Source: Neobacillus sp. WH10 (GTDB lineage Bacteria > Bacillota > Bacilli > Bacillales > Cytobacillaceae). Taken from it: a stretch of 64,000 nt of DNA. A program made the translations under genes and the position numbers. The DNA lies in the NCBI RefSeq assembly GCF_030123405.1, contig NZ_CP126110.1, positions 3,968,001-4,032,000 of the forward strand, in the 5' to 3' direction. Positions within the stretch are counted from its first letter, which is position 1; each line of letters starts with the position of its first letter. The notes below the pieces were generated by a model, which made no database searches, was not told the DNA's origin, and saw nothing but the letters and a program-made list of their open reading frames with translations. Shown piece by piece: positions 8,161 through 16,383 of this stretch.

Positions 8161-8252
8161 TAGCGTTCACAGGAAATAACGAGCTGAAGGATTCAACTCA
8201 GTACGTTTTTAGGCAGATACACCCGCAAAATACACTACTGTGAGGTACGCTA
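8161..8252 (-). other. Candidate structured RNA element
   Basis: Closing arms TAGCGT...TCACAG and CTGTGA...ACGCTA bracket about 90 nt with an internal hairpin (GAGCTGAA/TTCAACTC). On the minus strand the closing stem is followed by ATTTTTTC. It lies between the mltG terminator and trmR and encodes no protein. I do not recognise the family. Confidence 0.4.
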
Positions 8253-8289
8253 TAAAATACTTATTAAAACACCTGAGTTATTTTACCAT

Positions 8290-8318
8290 AAAAAAAAGGG
8301 GAATGCTAATCTTTCCCC
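8290..8318 (-). terminator. Terminator after mltG
   Basis: GGGGAA/TTCCCC stem with a 9-nt loop, followed on the minus strand by eight T residues. Confidence 0.8.
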
Positions 8319-8327
8319 ATGAAATAA

Positions 8328-9464
8328 TTATTTTTTATTGGAAATATGCTTAGCTTTTTCCTGATTATGTTCATCCAATGTTTTTGTAAAAATAACATCT
8401 CCGTCAGCGGTTGCTAGGAAGTAATAAAAATCTGTTTCCGCTGGCTCCAGTGCCGCCTCAACCGACATCTTTCCAGCATTTGCTATTGGACCTGGTGGAA
8501 GACCTTTATTTTTATACGTATTATAAGGTGAATCCACTTCTAAATCCTCATATAAAACCTTGTCTTTATGTTTCCCTTGGGCATATAAAACAGTTGGATC
8601 TGTTTGCAAGGGCATTCCCTTTTTCATACGATTGTAGAAAACACTTGCGATCATTTTACGGTCGGCTTTTTCTGTAGCTTCTTCCTCCACTAATGAGGCC
8701 ATTGTTAATAATTGATGAATTGACAGCTTTTTTTTGTTACTTTCTTCTGTGTAATCAGATAGAACGTTCCTTGTTTTATCTAACATTGCCGTGACCATTT
8801 CTTCAACAGATGGATTTGGCTTATAAAATGGATAGGTTGCCGGATATAAGTAGCCTTCGAGTGGATATTTCACTGTCGAATGCAAAATTTCATCTGTTAA
8901 AATATCTGGGTATTTGGCCATTAGTGTTTTAATAAATTCTTTGTCATTTAATTTATTAAACACATCATCTTCCTTTTGGTTTGTAGCTTTTGCCATTATA
9001 GCGGCAATTTCCTTAAGCTGCTGTCCTTCTGGAACCGTAATTTTAAAACTAGCTTTCGCCAGCACTTTGCCCGTTTTTAAACGGCTGACAATTTCAGGGA
9101 CATCCATCGATGGGCTTAGCTGATAATCCCCAGCCATAAATCCGCCTTCATTTTTCAGTTTTACATAATACTTAAATACTTTTGCATTTTTTATTATTCC
9201 GTTTGCTTCTAATTTTTCAGCAATTCCTGTAACAGATGACCCTAGTGGAATTTCGACTGTTTTCTGTTTCTTACTAGAAGAGTCAAGAGGTTTAAGTGCT
9301 GATTGTATATAGAAATATCCTCCGCCACCAATTAAGACTATGAATAATAGCATTAAGATAGATATGATCAAAACAATCTTGCGGACAATTTTTGCTTCAT
9401 GGTGCTGCTCAAGCATTTTTTGCCGAATAACATCTTTTTTTGTGCCCTTTTCGTCTGTCGTCAT
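8328..9464 (-). CDS. mltG: Endolytic murein transglycosylase MltG (YceG-like, YrrL)
   Basis: Membrane-bound lytic transglycosylase thought to release nascent glycan strands from their membrane anchor. 378 residues from ATG 9464. A cytoplasmic stretch of about 28 residues precedes one membrane segment (about 29-52, IVLIISILMLLFIVLIGGGG). A LysM-like region follows (about 65-125), then the YceG domain with the catalytic motif LVEEEATEKADRKMIASVFYNR near residue 260, LQTDPTVLYA and NTYKNKGLPPGPIANAG. The Glu in the LVEEEA stretch is the likely catalytic acid. It has its own terminator and is preceded by a family IV repeat. Confidence 0.93.
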   Translation of the reverse strand: MTTDEKGTKKDVIRQKMLEQHHEAKIVRKIVLIISILMLLFIVLIGGGGYFYIQSALKPLDSSSKKQKTVEIPLGSSVTGIAEKLEANGIIKNAKVFKYYVKLKNEGGFMAGDYQLSPSMDVPEIVSRLKTGKVLAKASFKITVPEGQQLKEIAAIMAKATNQKEDDVFNKLNDKEFIKTLMAKYPDILTDEILHSTVKYPLEGYLYPATYPFYKPNPSVEEMVTAMLDKTRNVLSDYTEESNKKKLSIHQLLTMASLVEEEATEKADRKMIASVFYNRMKKGMPLQTDPTVLYAQGKHKDKVLYEDLEVDSPYNTYKNKGLPPGPIANAGKMSVEAALEPAETDFYYFLATADGDVIFTKTLDEHNQEKAKHISNKK

Positions 9465-9590
9465 CTTTTTCCCCCTTCCCCTGACCTATCAAACATATCG
9501 CATTAATTTTTGTAAAATATTAATAAAGGTATGTATCAATTTCAGCATATAGTAAGAAAAATGTCAATTTATCATTGGATTTGTCAAATA

Positions 9591-9701
9591 ATAGGAGGTG
9601 CGAGCAGAGCTAAGCTTTACCTATCAAAAGGAAAGAAATGTATATAGTCACTTCGACCGGATAAAATGATTCGTTTTTGCGCCGCTCCGCCCCTTTTCCA
9701 C
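9591..9701 (+). repeat. Dispersed repeat family IV, copy 1 (about 110 bp)
   Basis: Starts AATAGGAGGTGCGAGCAGAG and ends GCGCCGCTCCGCCCCTTTTCC (split here: GCGCCGCTCCG, CCCCTTTTCC). Related copies start at 47991, 52612 and 57752. The ends are imperfect inverted repeats (GGCGG/CCGCC) in the better copies. Confidence 0.75.
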
Positions 9702-9735
9702 AAAAAAAAAGAATCGGCCAACAAGCAGCCGATTC
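9702..9735 (-). terminator. Terminator after yrzB
   Basis: GAATCGGC/GCCGATTC stem followed on the minus strand by nine T residues. It closes the yrzL-yrrK-yrzB operon. Confidence 0.85.
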
Positions 9736-9743
9736 CTGAAATA

Positions 9744-10043
9744 TTATTGTTCCTCTTGTTCCTCGTTAAAGGTATTAAAAACCTCTTCCACCATGTCCCA
9801 TTCTTCATCAGTTTCGATTTCCATTAATTCGCCGAAACCGCCATCTTCTGTTGGAATGTATGCATATGTGAGAATGTCAATTTCTTCTTCTTCATCTTCA
9901 TTTTCACCAACTGGATAAAAGAATACATAGGACTTTTCAAATTCTTCTGAATCAAATGTGAAAAGTATTTCAAATAATTGTTCATCGCCATTATCATCGA
10001 TAAGAGTAATATAGCGATCCTCATGATCATGTTCGTGTGTCAT
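9744..10043 (-). CDS. yrzB: DUF1292 family protein YrzB
   Basis: Strongly acidic 99-residue cytosolic protein beginning MTHEHDHEDRYITLIDDNGD with a DUF1292 core (EQLFEILFTFDSEEFEKSYV, about residues 20-39) and a Glu-rich tail. It is the last gene of the yrzL-yrrK-yrzB cluster, which precedes mltG in many Firmicutes. The function is unknown. Identification rests on the family pattern and context. Confidence 0.85.
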   Translation of the reverse strand: MTHEHDHEDRYITLIDDNGDEQLFEILFTFDSEEFEKSYVFFYPVGENEDEEEEIDILTYAYIPTEDGGFGELMEIETDEEWDMVEEVFNTFNEEQEEQ

Positions 10044-10055
10044 TTCTTCACCTCA

Positions 10056-10472
10056 TTAATTTTTACTGTCAAGATAGCCTTGAAGAATTATCACTGCTGC
10101 CATTTTATCAATGACCTTCTTCCGCTTTTTACGGCTGATATCAGCCTCAAGTAAAACACGTTCAGCAGCCATTGTTGTCATCCGCTCGTCCCATAAAACA
10201 GTTGGCACATCAAATCTTTCCGCAATTTCAGCAGCAAATTGCTGACTTGCTTCCCCGCGTGGTCCAACCGTCCCGTTCATATTTTTAGGAAAACCAATGA
10301 CAACTGTATCGACTTGATACTCTTTTATTAATTGACCAATTTCCTCAAAACCAAACTCTTGCTTTTCTTCATTGATTTTGAGGGTTTTGAGACCTTGTGC
10401 CGTCCACCCTAGTTCATCACTAAGGGCAACACCGACAGTTTTTGAGCCTACGTCTAAACCCATTGCACGCAT
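10056..10472 (-). CDS. yrrK: RuvX/YqgF family nuclease (Holliday junction resolvase-like, YrrK)
   Basis: RNase H-fold protein of 138 residues. The first strand MRAMGLDVGSKTVGVALSDE carries the catalytic Asp7, VVIGFPKNMNGT and VLWDERMTTMAAERVL follow with further acidic residues, and KKRKKVIDKMAAVIILQGYL holds the C-terminal Asp. YqgF proteins are linked to pre-16S rRNA 5'-end maturation and to junction resolution; which applies here cannot be told from sequence. It lies 3 nt after yrzL and 12 nt before yrzB. Confidence 0.9.
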   Translation of the reverse strand: MRAMGLDVGSKTVGVALSDELGWTAQGLKTLKINEEKQEFGFEEIGQLIKEYQVDTVVIGFPKNMNGTVGPRGEASQQFAAEIAERFDVPTVLWDERMTTMAAERVLLEADISRKKRKKVIDKMAAVIILQGYLDSKN

Positions 10473-10475
10473 TAC

Positions 10476-10742
10476 TTAACCCTCTCGTTGTTGTTTTAGA
10501 TAGGATTTGACTAATTCCTCAATAATTTCGTCCCGTTCGAGCTTACGAATAATGTTACGGGCATCGCGATGACGAGGAATATAGGCAGGATCACCGGATA
10601 ACAGGTAGCCGACGATTTGATTTATCGGGTTATACCCTTTTTCCTGTAATGCCTCATAGACTTGAAATAGAACATCCTTCACGTCATGTTCAAATGGCTC
10701 TTCAGGAAAATTAAATCGCATCGTTTTGTCAAATGAACTCAT
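10476..10742 (-). CDS. yrzL: IreB family regulatory phosphoprotein YrzL (DUF965)
   Basis: Small helical protein of 88 residues starting MSSFDKTMRFNFPEE. The ATG at 10742 has GAGGTG 6 nt upstream, so I prefer it to an ATG three codons earlier. The conserved block GYNPINQIVGYLLSGDPAYI is intact. In Enterococcus the orthologue IreB is a substrate of the PASTA kinase IreK and affects cephalosporin tolerance; in Bacilli the role is not clear. It heads the cluster with yrrK and yrzB. Confidence 0.88.
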   Translation of the reverse strand: MSSFDKTMRFNFPEEPFEHDVKDVLFQVYEALQEKGYNPINQIVGYLLSGDPAYIPRHRDARNIIRKLERDEIIEELVKSYLKQQREG

Positions 10743-10777
10743 TTCATGCACCTCGCCTTTCTAATAGAGGAGAGAAT

Positions 10778-10978
10778 TGTAAAGTCTAGCTACAGCGCCT
10801 AGGGGTTCGCAGGTTTATATCCCATCCGTCAAAGAGGTTACAACCTCTTCGCCGGCTCGTCTTATACCTGGCTAGTATCGTTCCCGTTAAGGAAGACTAA
10901 TCTCCGGCTTCGCTTCTCTTGCCAATCGATAAGTCATCCATTATCGCCCCTGGTCAAGGCACTTCCGCATTCTAGAAT
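10778..10978 (+). repeat. Dispersed repeat family III, long copy between alaS and yrzL
   Basis: Begins TCTAGCTACAGCGCCTAGGGG and ends CCCCTGGTCAAGGC plus ACTTCCGCATTCTAG, matching the two ends of the copy at 6142 with about 130 extra bases between, including AGAGGTTACAACCTCTT, itself a hairpin. No coding sequence is visible in 10752-11012. Confidence 0.65.
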
Positions 10979-11012
10979 TGTTACCTACATTTTACACTAC
11001 TTTGTTCCATTA

Positions 11013-13649
11013 TCAAATGGATTTTACCCATTCATCTACGAATTGAAGTGCAGACTCCAGTTTTTCAGGATCTTTACCGCCTGCTTGAGCCATATCTGGG
11101 CGTCCGCCACCACCTCCGCCGCAGCGAGAAGCAACTTCCTTAATCAGTTTCCCTGCATGGTAGCCTTTTTCAATTAAATCCTTCGTCACAGCGGAAATTA
11201 AATTCACTTTTCCTTCATGGACACTACCGAGGACGATGACAACAGATCCAAGCTTTTGCTTCAGGTCATCGGCCATATTTCTCAAGTTATTCATATCTGC
11301 TGCCTGAACCTTCGCTGCTAAAACCGTTACACCGTCGATATCTTTTGCCTTTGATACGAGGTTGCCAGCTTCAATATTTCCAAGCTTTGTTGCAAGTGAT
11401 TCGTTTTCCCGCTGCAGCTGTTTAATTTCAACCATTAAACTATCAATACGGTTAACAATATCTTTTGGATTTGTTTTTAGTTTTTCAGCAGCATCCTTTA
11501 ACAAACCTACTTGATCATTTAGCGATTTGTATGCAGATTCACCAGTTACAGCCTCAATTCTTCTTGTTCCAGCACCAATTCCGCCTTCTGACACAATTTT
11601 AAATAATCCAATGACAGATGTATTTGGAACATGACAACCGCCGCAAAGCTCAAGACTATAATCCCCCACTCTAACTACGCGGACAATCTCACCATATTTT
11701 TCACCAAACAGCGCCATTGCTCCCATTGCTTTTGCTTCGGCAATTGGTTTTAGGCTGATGTCTACTTCGATGTTTTGCCAAATCTTTTCATTCACAATTC
11801 TTTCAATCTGATCCAATTCTTCCGGCTTAATTTGACCAAAGTGCGAAAAATCAAAACGAAGACGGTCGGGCTCTACTAAGGAACCTGCTTGATTTACGTG
11901 CTCACCGAGTATATCTTTTAATGCCTGATGAAGTAAATGGGTAGCGGTATGGTTTTTAATAATTTTTACACGATTTTCAGCATCCACTTTTGCCGTTACC
12001 TGATGATTCGTTTTTAACATACCGTTCTTCACTACAACTTGATGAAGGTTTTGACCATTCGGTGCTTTTTGAACATCCTTAACAGCAATGGTTACGTCTG
12101 CACCTTTAATCAAACCGCGGTCAGCTATCTGTCCGCCACTTTCCGCATAAAATGGTGTTACATCCAGAATTAGCTGTATTTCTTCACCGCTTAATGCTTC
12201 CTCAACCAGTTCGCCATTTTTAATAATTGCCACAACAGTTGAGTTAGTCTCTAGCACATCATACCCAACGTATTTACTTTCAACGGTAACGTCGCGAAGC
12301 ACACCGCCTTGAACCTGCATCGAATCGACATCATGACGAGCTGCCCGGGCACGCTCACGCTGCTGATCCATTTCTACCTCGAAGCCTTGATGGTCAACCT
12401 TCATACCCTCTTCTTCCGCATATTCTTCGGTTAGTTCTACCGGAAAACCATAAGTATCATATAGACGGAACACATCAGCACCAGTAATGGTATCGCTGCC
12501 TTTTTCTTTTTCCTTTTTAATGACACTAGCTAAAATAGCTAAGCCTTCATGAAGGGTTTCATGGAAACGCTCTTCTTCATTTTTGATGACCTTTTGAATG
12601 AAATCGGTCTTTTCTTTTACTTCCGGATAGAAATCTTGCATGATTTCGCCTACGACAGGTACAAGTTCAAACATAAATGGACGGTTAATATTGATTTGTT
12701 TTGCATAACGGACAGCTCGGCGCAGCAACCTGCGCAACACATAGCCGCGGCCCTCGTTTGATGGCAATGCCCCGTCCCCGACAGCAAATGCAACGGTACG
12801 AATATGGTCAGCGATTACTTTGAAGGCAACATCGCTCTCTTTATCAACACCATATTTTCCGCCGGAAATTTCCTCTGTTGCCCGAATAATTGGGATAAAT
12901 AAATCAGTATCAAAGTTAGTTGGAACATTTTGAACGACAGATGCCATTCGTTCAAGTCCCATTCCAGTATCAATATTTTTCTTTGGCAGCGGTGTATAAG
13001 TGCCATCAGGATTATGGTTAAATTGTGAAAACACAAGGTTCCAAACTTCAAGGTAGCGCTCGTTTTCACCGCCTGGATATAACTCAGGGTCGCTTGGGTC
13101 ATTTCCGTAGGCAGGCCCTCGGTCATAGAAAATTTCGGTATTCGGGCCGCTTGGACCTTCACCAATGTCCCAGAAGTTACCCTCAAGACGAATGATTCGT
13201 TCTTCTGGTATACCAATTGTCTTATGCCAAATTTCATATGCTTCATGATCCTCTGGGTGTACGGTTACAGATAGAAGCTCTGGGTTCCAGCCAATCCATT
13301 TTTCATCGGTTAAAAACTCCCATGCCCATTCAATGGCTTCTTGTTTGAAATATTCACCGATGGAAAAATTGCCAAGCATTTCAAAGAACGTATGGTGACG
13401 TGCTGTTTTTCCGACATTTTCAATGTCATTTGTTCTAATTGATTTTTGTGCATTTGTAATCCTTGGATTCTCAGGTACAACACGTCCATCAAAATACTTC
13501 TTTAAGGTTGCAACACCGCTATTAATCCATAACAATGATGGGTCATCGTGTGGAACGAGCGATGCACTCGGTTCAATGGTGTGTCCTTTTTCTTCGTTAA
13601 AAAACTGTAAAAACATTGAGCGGATTTGTGATCCTGTTAAATTTTTCAT
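11013..13649 (-). CDS. alaS: Alanyl-tRNA synthetase
   Basis: Class II aminoacyl-tRNA synthetase, 878 residues, the usual length. The start ATG follows AGGAGG. The catalytic core occupies about 1-240 (NSGVATLKKYFDGR, RHHTFFEMLGNFSIGEYF). The tRNA recognition region follows, then the editing domain with HTATHLLHQ near residue 565 and the zinc-type CGGCHV near residue 665. The C-terminal C-Ala domain ends with a glycine-rich GGGGGGRPDMAQAGG. It is expressed behind a T-box leader, so it is induced when tRNA-Ala is uncharged. Confidence 0.98.
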   Translation of the reverse strand: MKNLTGSQIRSMFLQFFNEEKGHTIEPSASLVPHDDPSLLWINSGVATLKKYFDGRVVPENPRITNAQKSIRTNDIENVGKTARHHTFFEMLGNFSIGEYFKQEAIEWAWEFLTDEKWIGWNPELLSVTVHPEDHEAYEIWHKTIGIPEERIIRLEGNFWDIGEGPSGPNTEIFYDRGPAYGNDPSDPELYPGGENERYLEVWNLVFSQFNHNPDGTYTPLPKKNIDTGMGLERMASVVQNVPTNFDTDLFIPIIRATEEISGGKYGVDKESDVAFKVIADHIRTVAFAVGDGALPSNEGRGYVLRRLLRRAVRYAKQININRPFMFELVPVVGEIMQDFYPEVKEKTDFIQKVIKNEEERFHETLHEGLAILASVIKKEKEKGSDTITGADVFRLYDTYGFPVELTEEYAEEEGMKVDHQGFEVEMDQQRERARAARHDVDSMQVQGGVLRDVTVESKYVGYDVLETNSTVVAIIKNGELVEEALSGEEIQLILDVTPFYAESGGQIADRGLIKGADVTIAVKDVQKAPNGQNLHQVVVKNGMLKTNHQVTAKVDAENRVKIIKNHTATHLLHQALKDILGEHVNQAGSLVEPDRLRFDFSHFGQIKPEELDQIERIVNEKIWQNIEVDISLKPIAEAKAMGAMALFGEKYGEIVRVVRVGDYSLELCGGCHVPNTSVIGLFKIVSEGGIGAGTRRIEAVTGESAYKSLNDQVGLLKDAAEKLKTNPKDIVNRIDSLMVEIKQLQRENESLATKLGNIEAGNLVSKAKDIDGVTVLAAKVQAADMNNLRNMADDLKQKLGSVVIVLGSVHEGKVNLISAVTKDLIEKGYHAGKLIKEVASRCGGGGGGRPDMAQAGGKDPEKLESALQFVDEWVKSI

Positions 13650-13683
13650 ATCTTAGACCTCCTCCTTTTTTTAAAAAGCATAC

Positions 13684-13950
13684 AAAAAAGCCCTCATCCC
13701 AAAAACAGGGACGAGAGCTTGCCTCGCGGTACCACCCTGATTATGAATACAAAAAAGCATGTATTCATCTCTCAATAAAGCCTTAACGCGGCAATGACGA
13801 CAGTGATTAGCTGCACTCCGGACTAGCTTTCTGTTATTCTTCATCTAGAACTTCTTTCAGCCAAGGAAGCTCCTCTCTTCTGCGCTTGAACGCGTTACAG
13901 ATGGACTACAACATACTCGATCCTTCTACATTTTCTAACAAATATTCTAT
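13684..13950 (-). promoter_or_regulatory. T-box leader controlling alaS (alanine)
   Basis: The minus strand carries the T-box core GGTGGTACCGCG (near 13725-13738). Next comes a terminator (AGCTCTCGTCCC/GGGATGAGGGCT and T6, 13684-13719) that competes with the antiterminator. Upstream is the stem I distal motif AGAGAG...TTGGCTG. Aligned by eye with the hisS leader, the specifier position reads GCT (13827-13825), an Ala codon, as expected. The specifier call is moderate; the T-box call is firm. Confidence 0.93.
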
Positions 13951-13957
13951 ATGACGA

Positions 13958-13986
13958 ATTATAGCCACCACATTATTGTTTGTCAA
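13958..13986 (-). promoter_or_regulatory. Sigma-A promoter of the alaS T-box transcript
   Basis: TTGACA (13986-13981), 17 bp, TATAAT (13963-13958), a consensus match on the minus strand just upstream of the leader. Confidence 0.88.
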
Positions 13987-13997
13987 TTTGAATCAGT

Positions 13998-14146
13998 GAT
14001 AAAGTGAAGCTTCCCAGCAGTTGGACGCTTTTTTTCCCACAGTTGGTTAGTTGAATAAATCGTGTTTTTTACCGGCGGCTTTATTTTACAAAATATTTTT
14101 TCTTACCTTAAAACAATGGTTTATTGCCTGTTAATGCGGGCTAAAA
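13998..14146 (+). repeat. Dispersed repeat family I, copy B (diverged)
   Basis: Aligns with copy A end to end: GATAAAGTGAAGCTTC start, TTAGTTGAATAAATCG middle, GCCTGTTAATGCGGGCTAAAA end. The internal stems are eroded. Its end overlaps the last codons of yrrI, so the repeat supplies the yrrI stop codon. Confidence 0.7.
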
Positions 14147-15189
14147 TGATTTTTTGCATGAATAATCCCAACTTTTAGCACAGCAAGTACCGGGACAGCT
14201 AAGATCAACCCTAAAATCCCGCCAATTTCTCCTCCGGCAGTTAACGCAAACATAATGACTAATGGGTGCATATGCAGGCTTTTTCCGACAATATAGGGAG
14301 ACAATATATTCCCTTCAAGAAATTGTAGTCCGAAAACTATCACTAAGGTAATAATCACTAATTTTACAGAAGTAGTGGCTGCAATTATGACTGCCGGCAC
14401 AGCCCCGATAATTGGGCCGAAATAAGGGATTACATTTGTGGCACCAACAATCAAACCTAATAATAAGGGATATTTTAAATGAAAAACCCAAAATAACAGG
14501 GCTGAGATACTGCCAATAATGACACAAACAAGGAGCTGCCCCCTAATATAGCTTCCGAGGGACTCATCGACATCCTTTAGAAAAAGAGAGCCCTTCTTAC
14601 GCCATTTTTTTGGGGTAATATACCACAGAGCCCGTTTAATCAAGGCAAAATCCTTTAACATATAAAAAGCAATGAATGGGATAATCAGCATGATGAGCGC
14701 TGAATTTAAGAAGTTCATTAAGATGCTCACGATGATGGTCAGTAACGCGTCCATCTTTTTTTCAAAGGTATCAATGCCGTCATTAATGCGCGTCTGCAGT
14801 CCATCCGGCCAGGCTCTTGTGTGTGATTGGAGTTGATAAATCCAGCCTCGGTATTGCTCTGCAAAAACAGGTGCACTCTCAGAAAGGTCCTTTAATTGAT
14901 CAATAATGGCTGGAATTCCTTTATATAGACCTACGCCGATTCCGCCAAAAAAAATAAAATATATTAAAATGATCGAAAGCCCACGATGAAGCCCTTTTTC
15001 ATGTAGTTTTTCGACGATTGGGTGAAGTAAATAAGTAATAAATGCGCCAATAATAAAGGGGAGAATGATGATAGATGCTATCCTTACAATCGGCATCCAT
15101 ACGAAACTAATTTTTAGAAAAACAAATATGGCAATTAATAAAAGGAGCAAAAAACCAATTCGGTAATACCATTTCATACGAATATCCAC
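14131..15189 (-). CDS. yrrI: AI-2E family transporter / DUF20 permease YrrI
   Basis: Polytopic membrane protein of about 352 residues with roughly eight hydrophobic segments, beginning MDIRMKWYYRIGFLLLLLIA. I prefer GTG 15189 (7 nt after GGAGG) to an ATG two codons earlier that nearly touches the site. The family signature is seen in YFGPIIGAVPAVIIA and LEGNILSPYIVGKSLHMHPL. Family members export AI-2 or act in Na+/H+ exchange; substrate here is unknown. The C-terminal HAKNHFSPH is read partly from a dispersed repeat. In B. subtilis glnQHMP follows; it is absent here. Confidence 0.85.
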   Translation of the reverse strand: MDIRMKWYYRIGFLLLLLIAIFVFLKISFVWMPIVRIASIIILPFIIGAFITYLLHPIVEKLHEKGLHRGLSIILIYFIFFGGIGVGLYKGIPAIIDQLKDLSESAPVFAEQYRGWIYQLQSHTRAWPDGLQTRINDGIDTFEKKMDALLTIIVSILMNFLNSALIMLIIPFIAFYMLKDFALIKRALWYITPKKWRKKGSLFLKDVDESLGSYIRGQLLVCVIIGSISALLFWVFHLKYPLLLGLIVGATNVIPYFGPIIGAVPAVIIAATTSVKLVIITLVIVFGLQFLEGNILSPYIVGKSLHMHPLVIMFALTAGGEIGGILGLILAVPVLAVLKVGIIHAKNHFSPH

Positions 15190-15242
15190 TGCCATGCCTC
15201 CTTTTGGTTAGTTTTCGAGACAATTGGAGGAAATATACAACA

Positions 15243-15270
15243 AAAAACCCCCTCGACTACTTGAGGGGGG
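15243..15270 (-). terminator. Terminator after yrzQ
   Basis: CCCCCTC/GAGGGGG stem with AGTAGTC-type loop, followed on the minus strand by six T residues. Confidence 0.85.
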
Positions 15271-15276
15271 TTGGCA

Positions 15277-15411
15277 TTAAAAGATCGCTCGTCTGACTTT
15301 CCTTTGCATTCTTTTCACATTGCGGGCTGACATCATATTATTTCTTTGGACAATATTATATGCTGCCATGCCAGCACCAAAAGCAATCATTGTCGTCATC
15401 ATTTTATTCAT
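15277..15411 (-). CDS. yrzQ: Small protein YrzQ (DUF3918-like)
   Basis: A 44-residue gene with GAGGTG 6 nt before its ATG. It starts MNKMMTTMIAFGAGMAAYNI, a short hydrophobic stretch, then a basic tail rich in Arg/Lys ending RRAIF. The pattern matches B. subtilis YrzQ, also next to yrzR and yrrI. Probably a single-pass membrane or membrane-associated peptide of unknown role. It is followed directly by a strong terminator, which supports it being an expressed unit. Confidence 0.75.
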   Translation of the reverse strand: MNKMMTTMIAFGAGMAAYNIVQRNNMMSARNVKRMQRKVRRAIF

Positions 15412-15485
15412 CCGTCTCACCTCTTCTAGGTATTGACTAGTTTCAGCAGCTAGTGTACTATGCCCTTCTCCCTACGATAAGTCAA

Positions 15486-15525
15486 CACGGAAAAGTTTTG
15501 CTCTCCGTGTTTTCTTTATTTCAGT
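15486..15525. other. Hairpin between yrzR and yrzQ
   Basis: ACACGGA/TCCGTGT stem with a T-rich stretch only on the plus side. A second stem GAAGGGT/ACCCTTC follows at about 15535-15562. Possibly a minus-strand attenuator or plus-strand terminator for antisense transcription. Nothing else is seen in 15412-15574. Confidence 0.35.
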
Positions 15526-15574
15526 CGAAGGGTTTCAGTCTATACCCTTCTACACATGCGCTTCTGCTTTTCTT

Positions 15575-15766
15575 CTAAAGGGTGTAACGACGCTCTTCTT
15601 CTTCAAACAAGTCATCTAATGAACTTAGTGACCCGTCTTCTTCGACTTGATGGGTATTGATTATACCTTGGGAAACGGTGAGCTCAATAAAACAGTTCCA
15701 GCAATAATATTGGTTGATACCAATTTTACCGATATCCTTACTTTGACAATTAGGACACTTAAACAT
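15575..15766 (-). CDS. yrzR: Zinc-ribbon small protein YrzR
   Basis: 63-residue cytosolic protein starting MFKCPNCQSKDIGKIGINQ (ATG 15766, GAGGTG 7 nt upstream). Two CxxC pairs, CPNC at 4-7 and CWNC in YYCWNCF near 22-25, form a zinc ribbon, followed by an acidic tail (SLDDLFEEEERRYTL). It matches B. subtilis YrzR in size and position beside yrzQ and yrrD. No function is known. Confidence 0.75.
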   Translation of the reverse strand: MFKCPNCQSKDIGKIGINQYYCWNCFIELTVSQGIINTHQVEEDGSLSSLDDLFEEEERRYTL

Positions 15767-15817
15767 GGAAAGACACCTCACGTATCATTTAGCTAACAGA
15801 ACTTATTTCCTAAATTC

Positions 15818-15884
15818 TGAACGCATAAATTCAACTATGCCTCTGTCTTAGCCCTCTTAGGCTCGCCAGTAGGCTAGTTTTCAT
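15818..15884 (+). repeat. Dispersed repeat family II, copy 1 (about 65 bp)
   Basis: AACGCATAAATTCAAC, CTCTGTCTTAGCCC, GGCTCGCC and TAGTTTTCATTT segments align with copies at 23796-23864 (reverse orientation) and 32535-32598. It overlaps the 3' end of yrrD, supplying its last codons and stop. Confidence 0.75.
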
Positions 15885-16350
15885 TTACATCTACGATAAT
15901 GGCATCCTTTCCAATCGCTAAGGGCTTCCTGGATTGAATGACCTGTTTACCTTCCGTGATATCCGAAAAGAAGCCATCCGTGATTTCATACCCTACGATT
16001 GTGCCCACTTCTTCTTGAAAATATACATCTTTCAACAATCCGAGCGACTCACCGCTCTTTGAAAGCATCAGCATTCCGTCTATAGAATGTTGATGGTTAA
16101 ACGTATATTCAGGAGTCTCATTCAGTTTTTGCAATTGCTCAGTATCCTCAACCATAACGCCATCCCAGCCAAAGGAGGCTACTTTTTGAATGTCCAGAAA
16201 AAAAGTTTGTTTGAAGAACACGCCTTTTTTTACAAGCAGGCCATTTACTTTTCCGGTACCTGAAATACATAAGTCACTAATCTCACCGACTTTTGTTCCA
16301 CTTCTTGTTTCAAATACGGGCTGCCCTTTTAATAAAGAAAATGTCCGCAA
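15874..16350 (-). CDS. yrrD: PRC-barrel domain protein YrrD
   Basis: About 158 residues with two PRC-barrel-like halves: one around RSGTKVGEISDLCISGTGKV (about residues 18-37), one around SGESLGLLKDVYFQEEVGTI (about 100-119). PRC barrels bind other proteins or RNA in processing complexes; the partner is unknown. I favour TTG 16350 (MRTFSLLKGQ), because the upstream GTG sits inside the GGAGGTG site. It lies 34 nt downstream of recD2. The final EN and stop are encoded by a dispersed family II repeat, so the native C-terminus may have been altered by repeat insertion. Confidence 0.8.
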   Translation of the reverse strand: MRTFSLLKGQPVFETRSGTKVGEISDLCISGTGKVNGLLVKKGVFFKQTFFLDIQKVASFGWDGVMVEDTEQLQKLNETPEYTFNHQHSIDGMLMLSKSGESLGLLKDVYFQEEVGTIVGYEITDGFFSDITEGKQVIQSRKPLAIGKDAIIVDVNEN

Positions 16351-16383
16351 AAAGTGTCCCACCTCCTGTGAACATTTATAGTT

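Noticed and set aside
9617..9808. 63-codon frame overlapping the yrzB end and a family IV repeat
   Set aside because: It is composed of terminator and repeat sequence and has no ribosome site.
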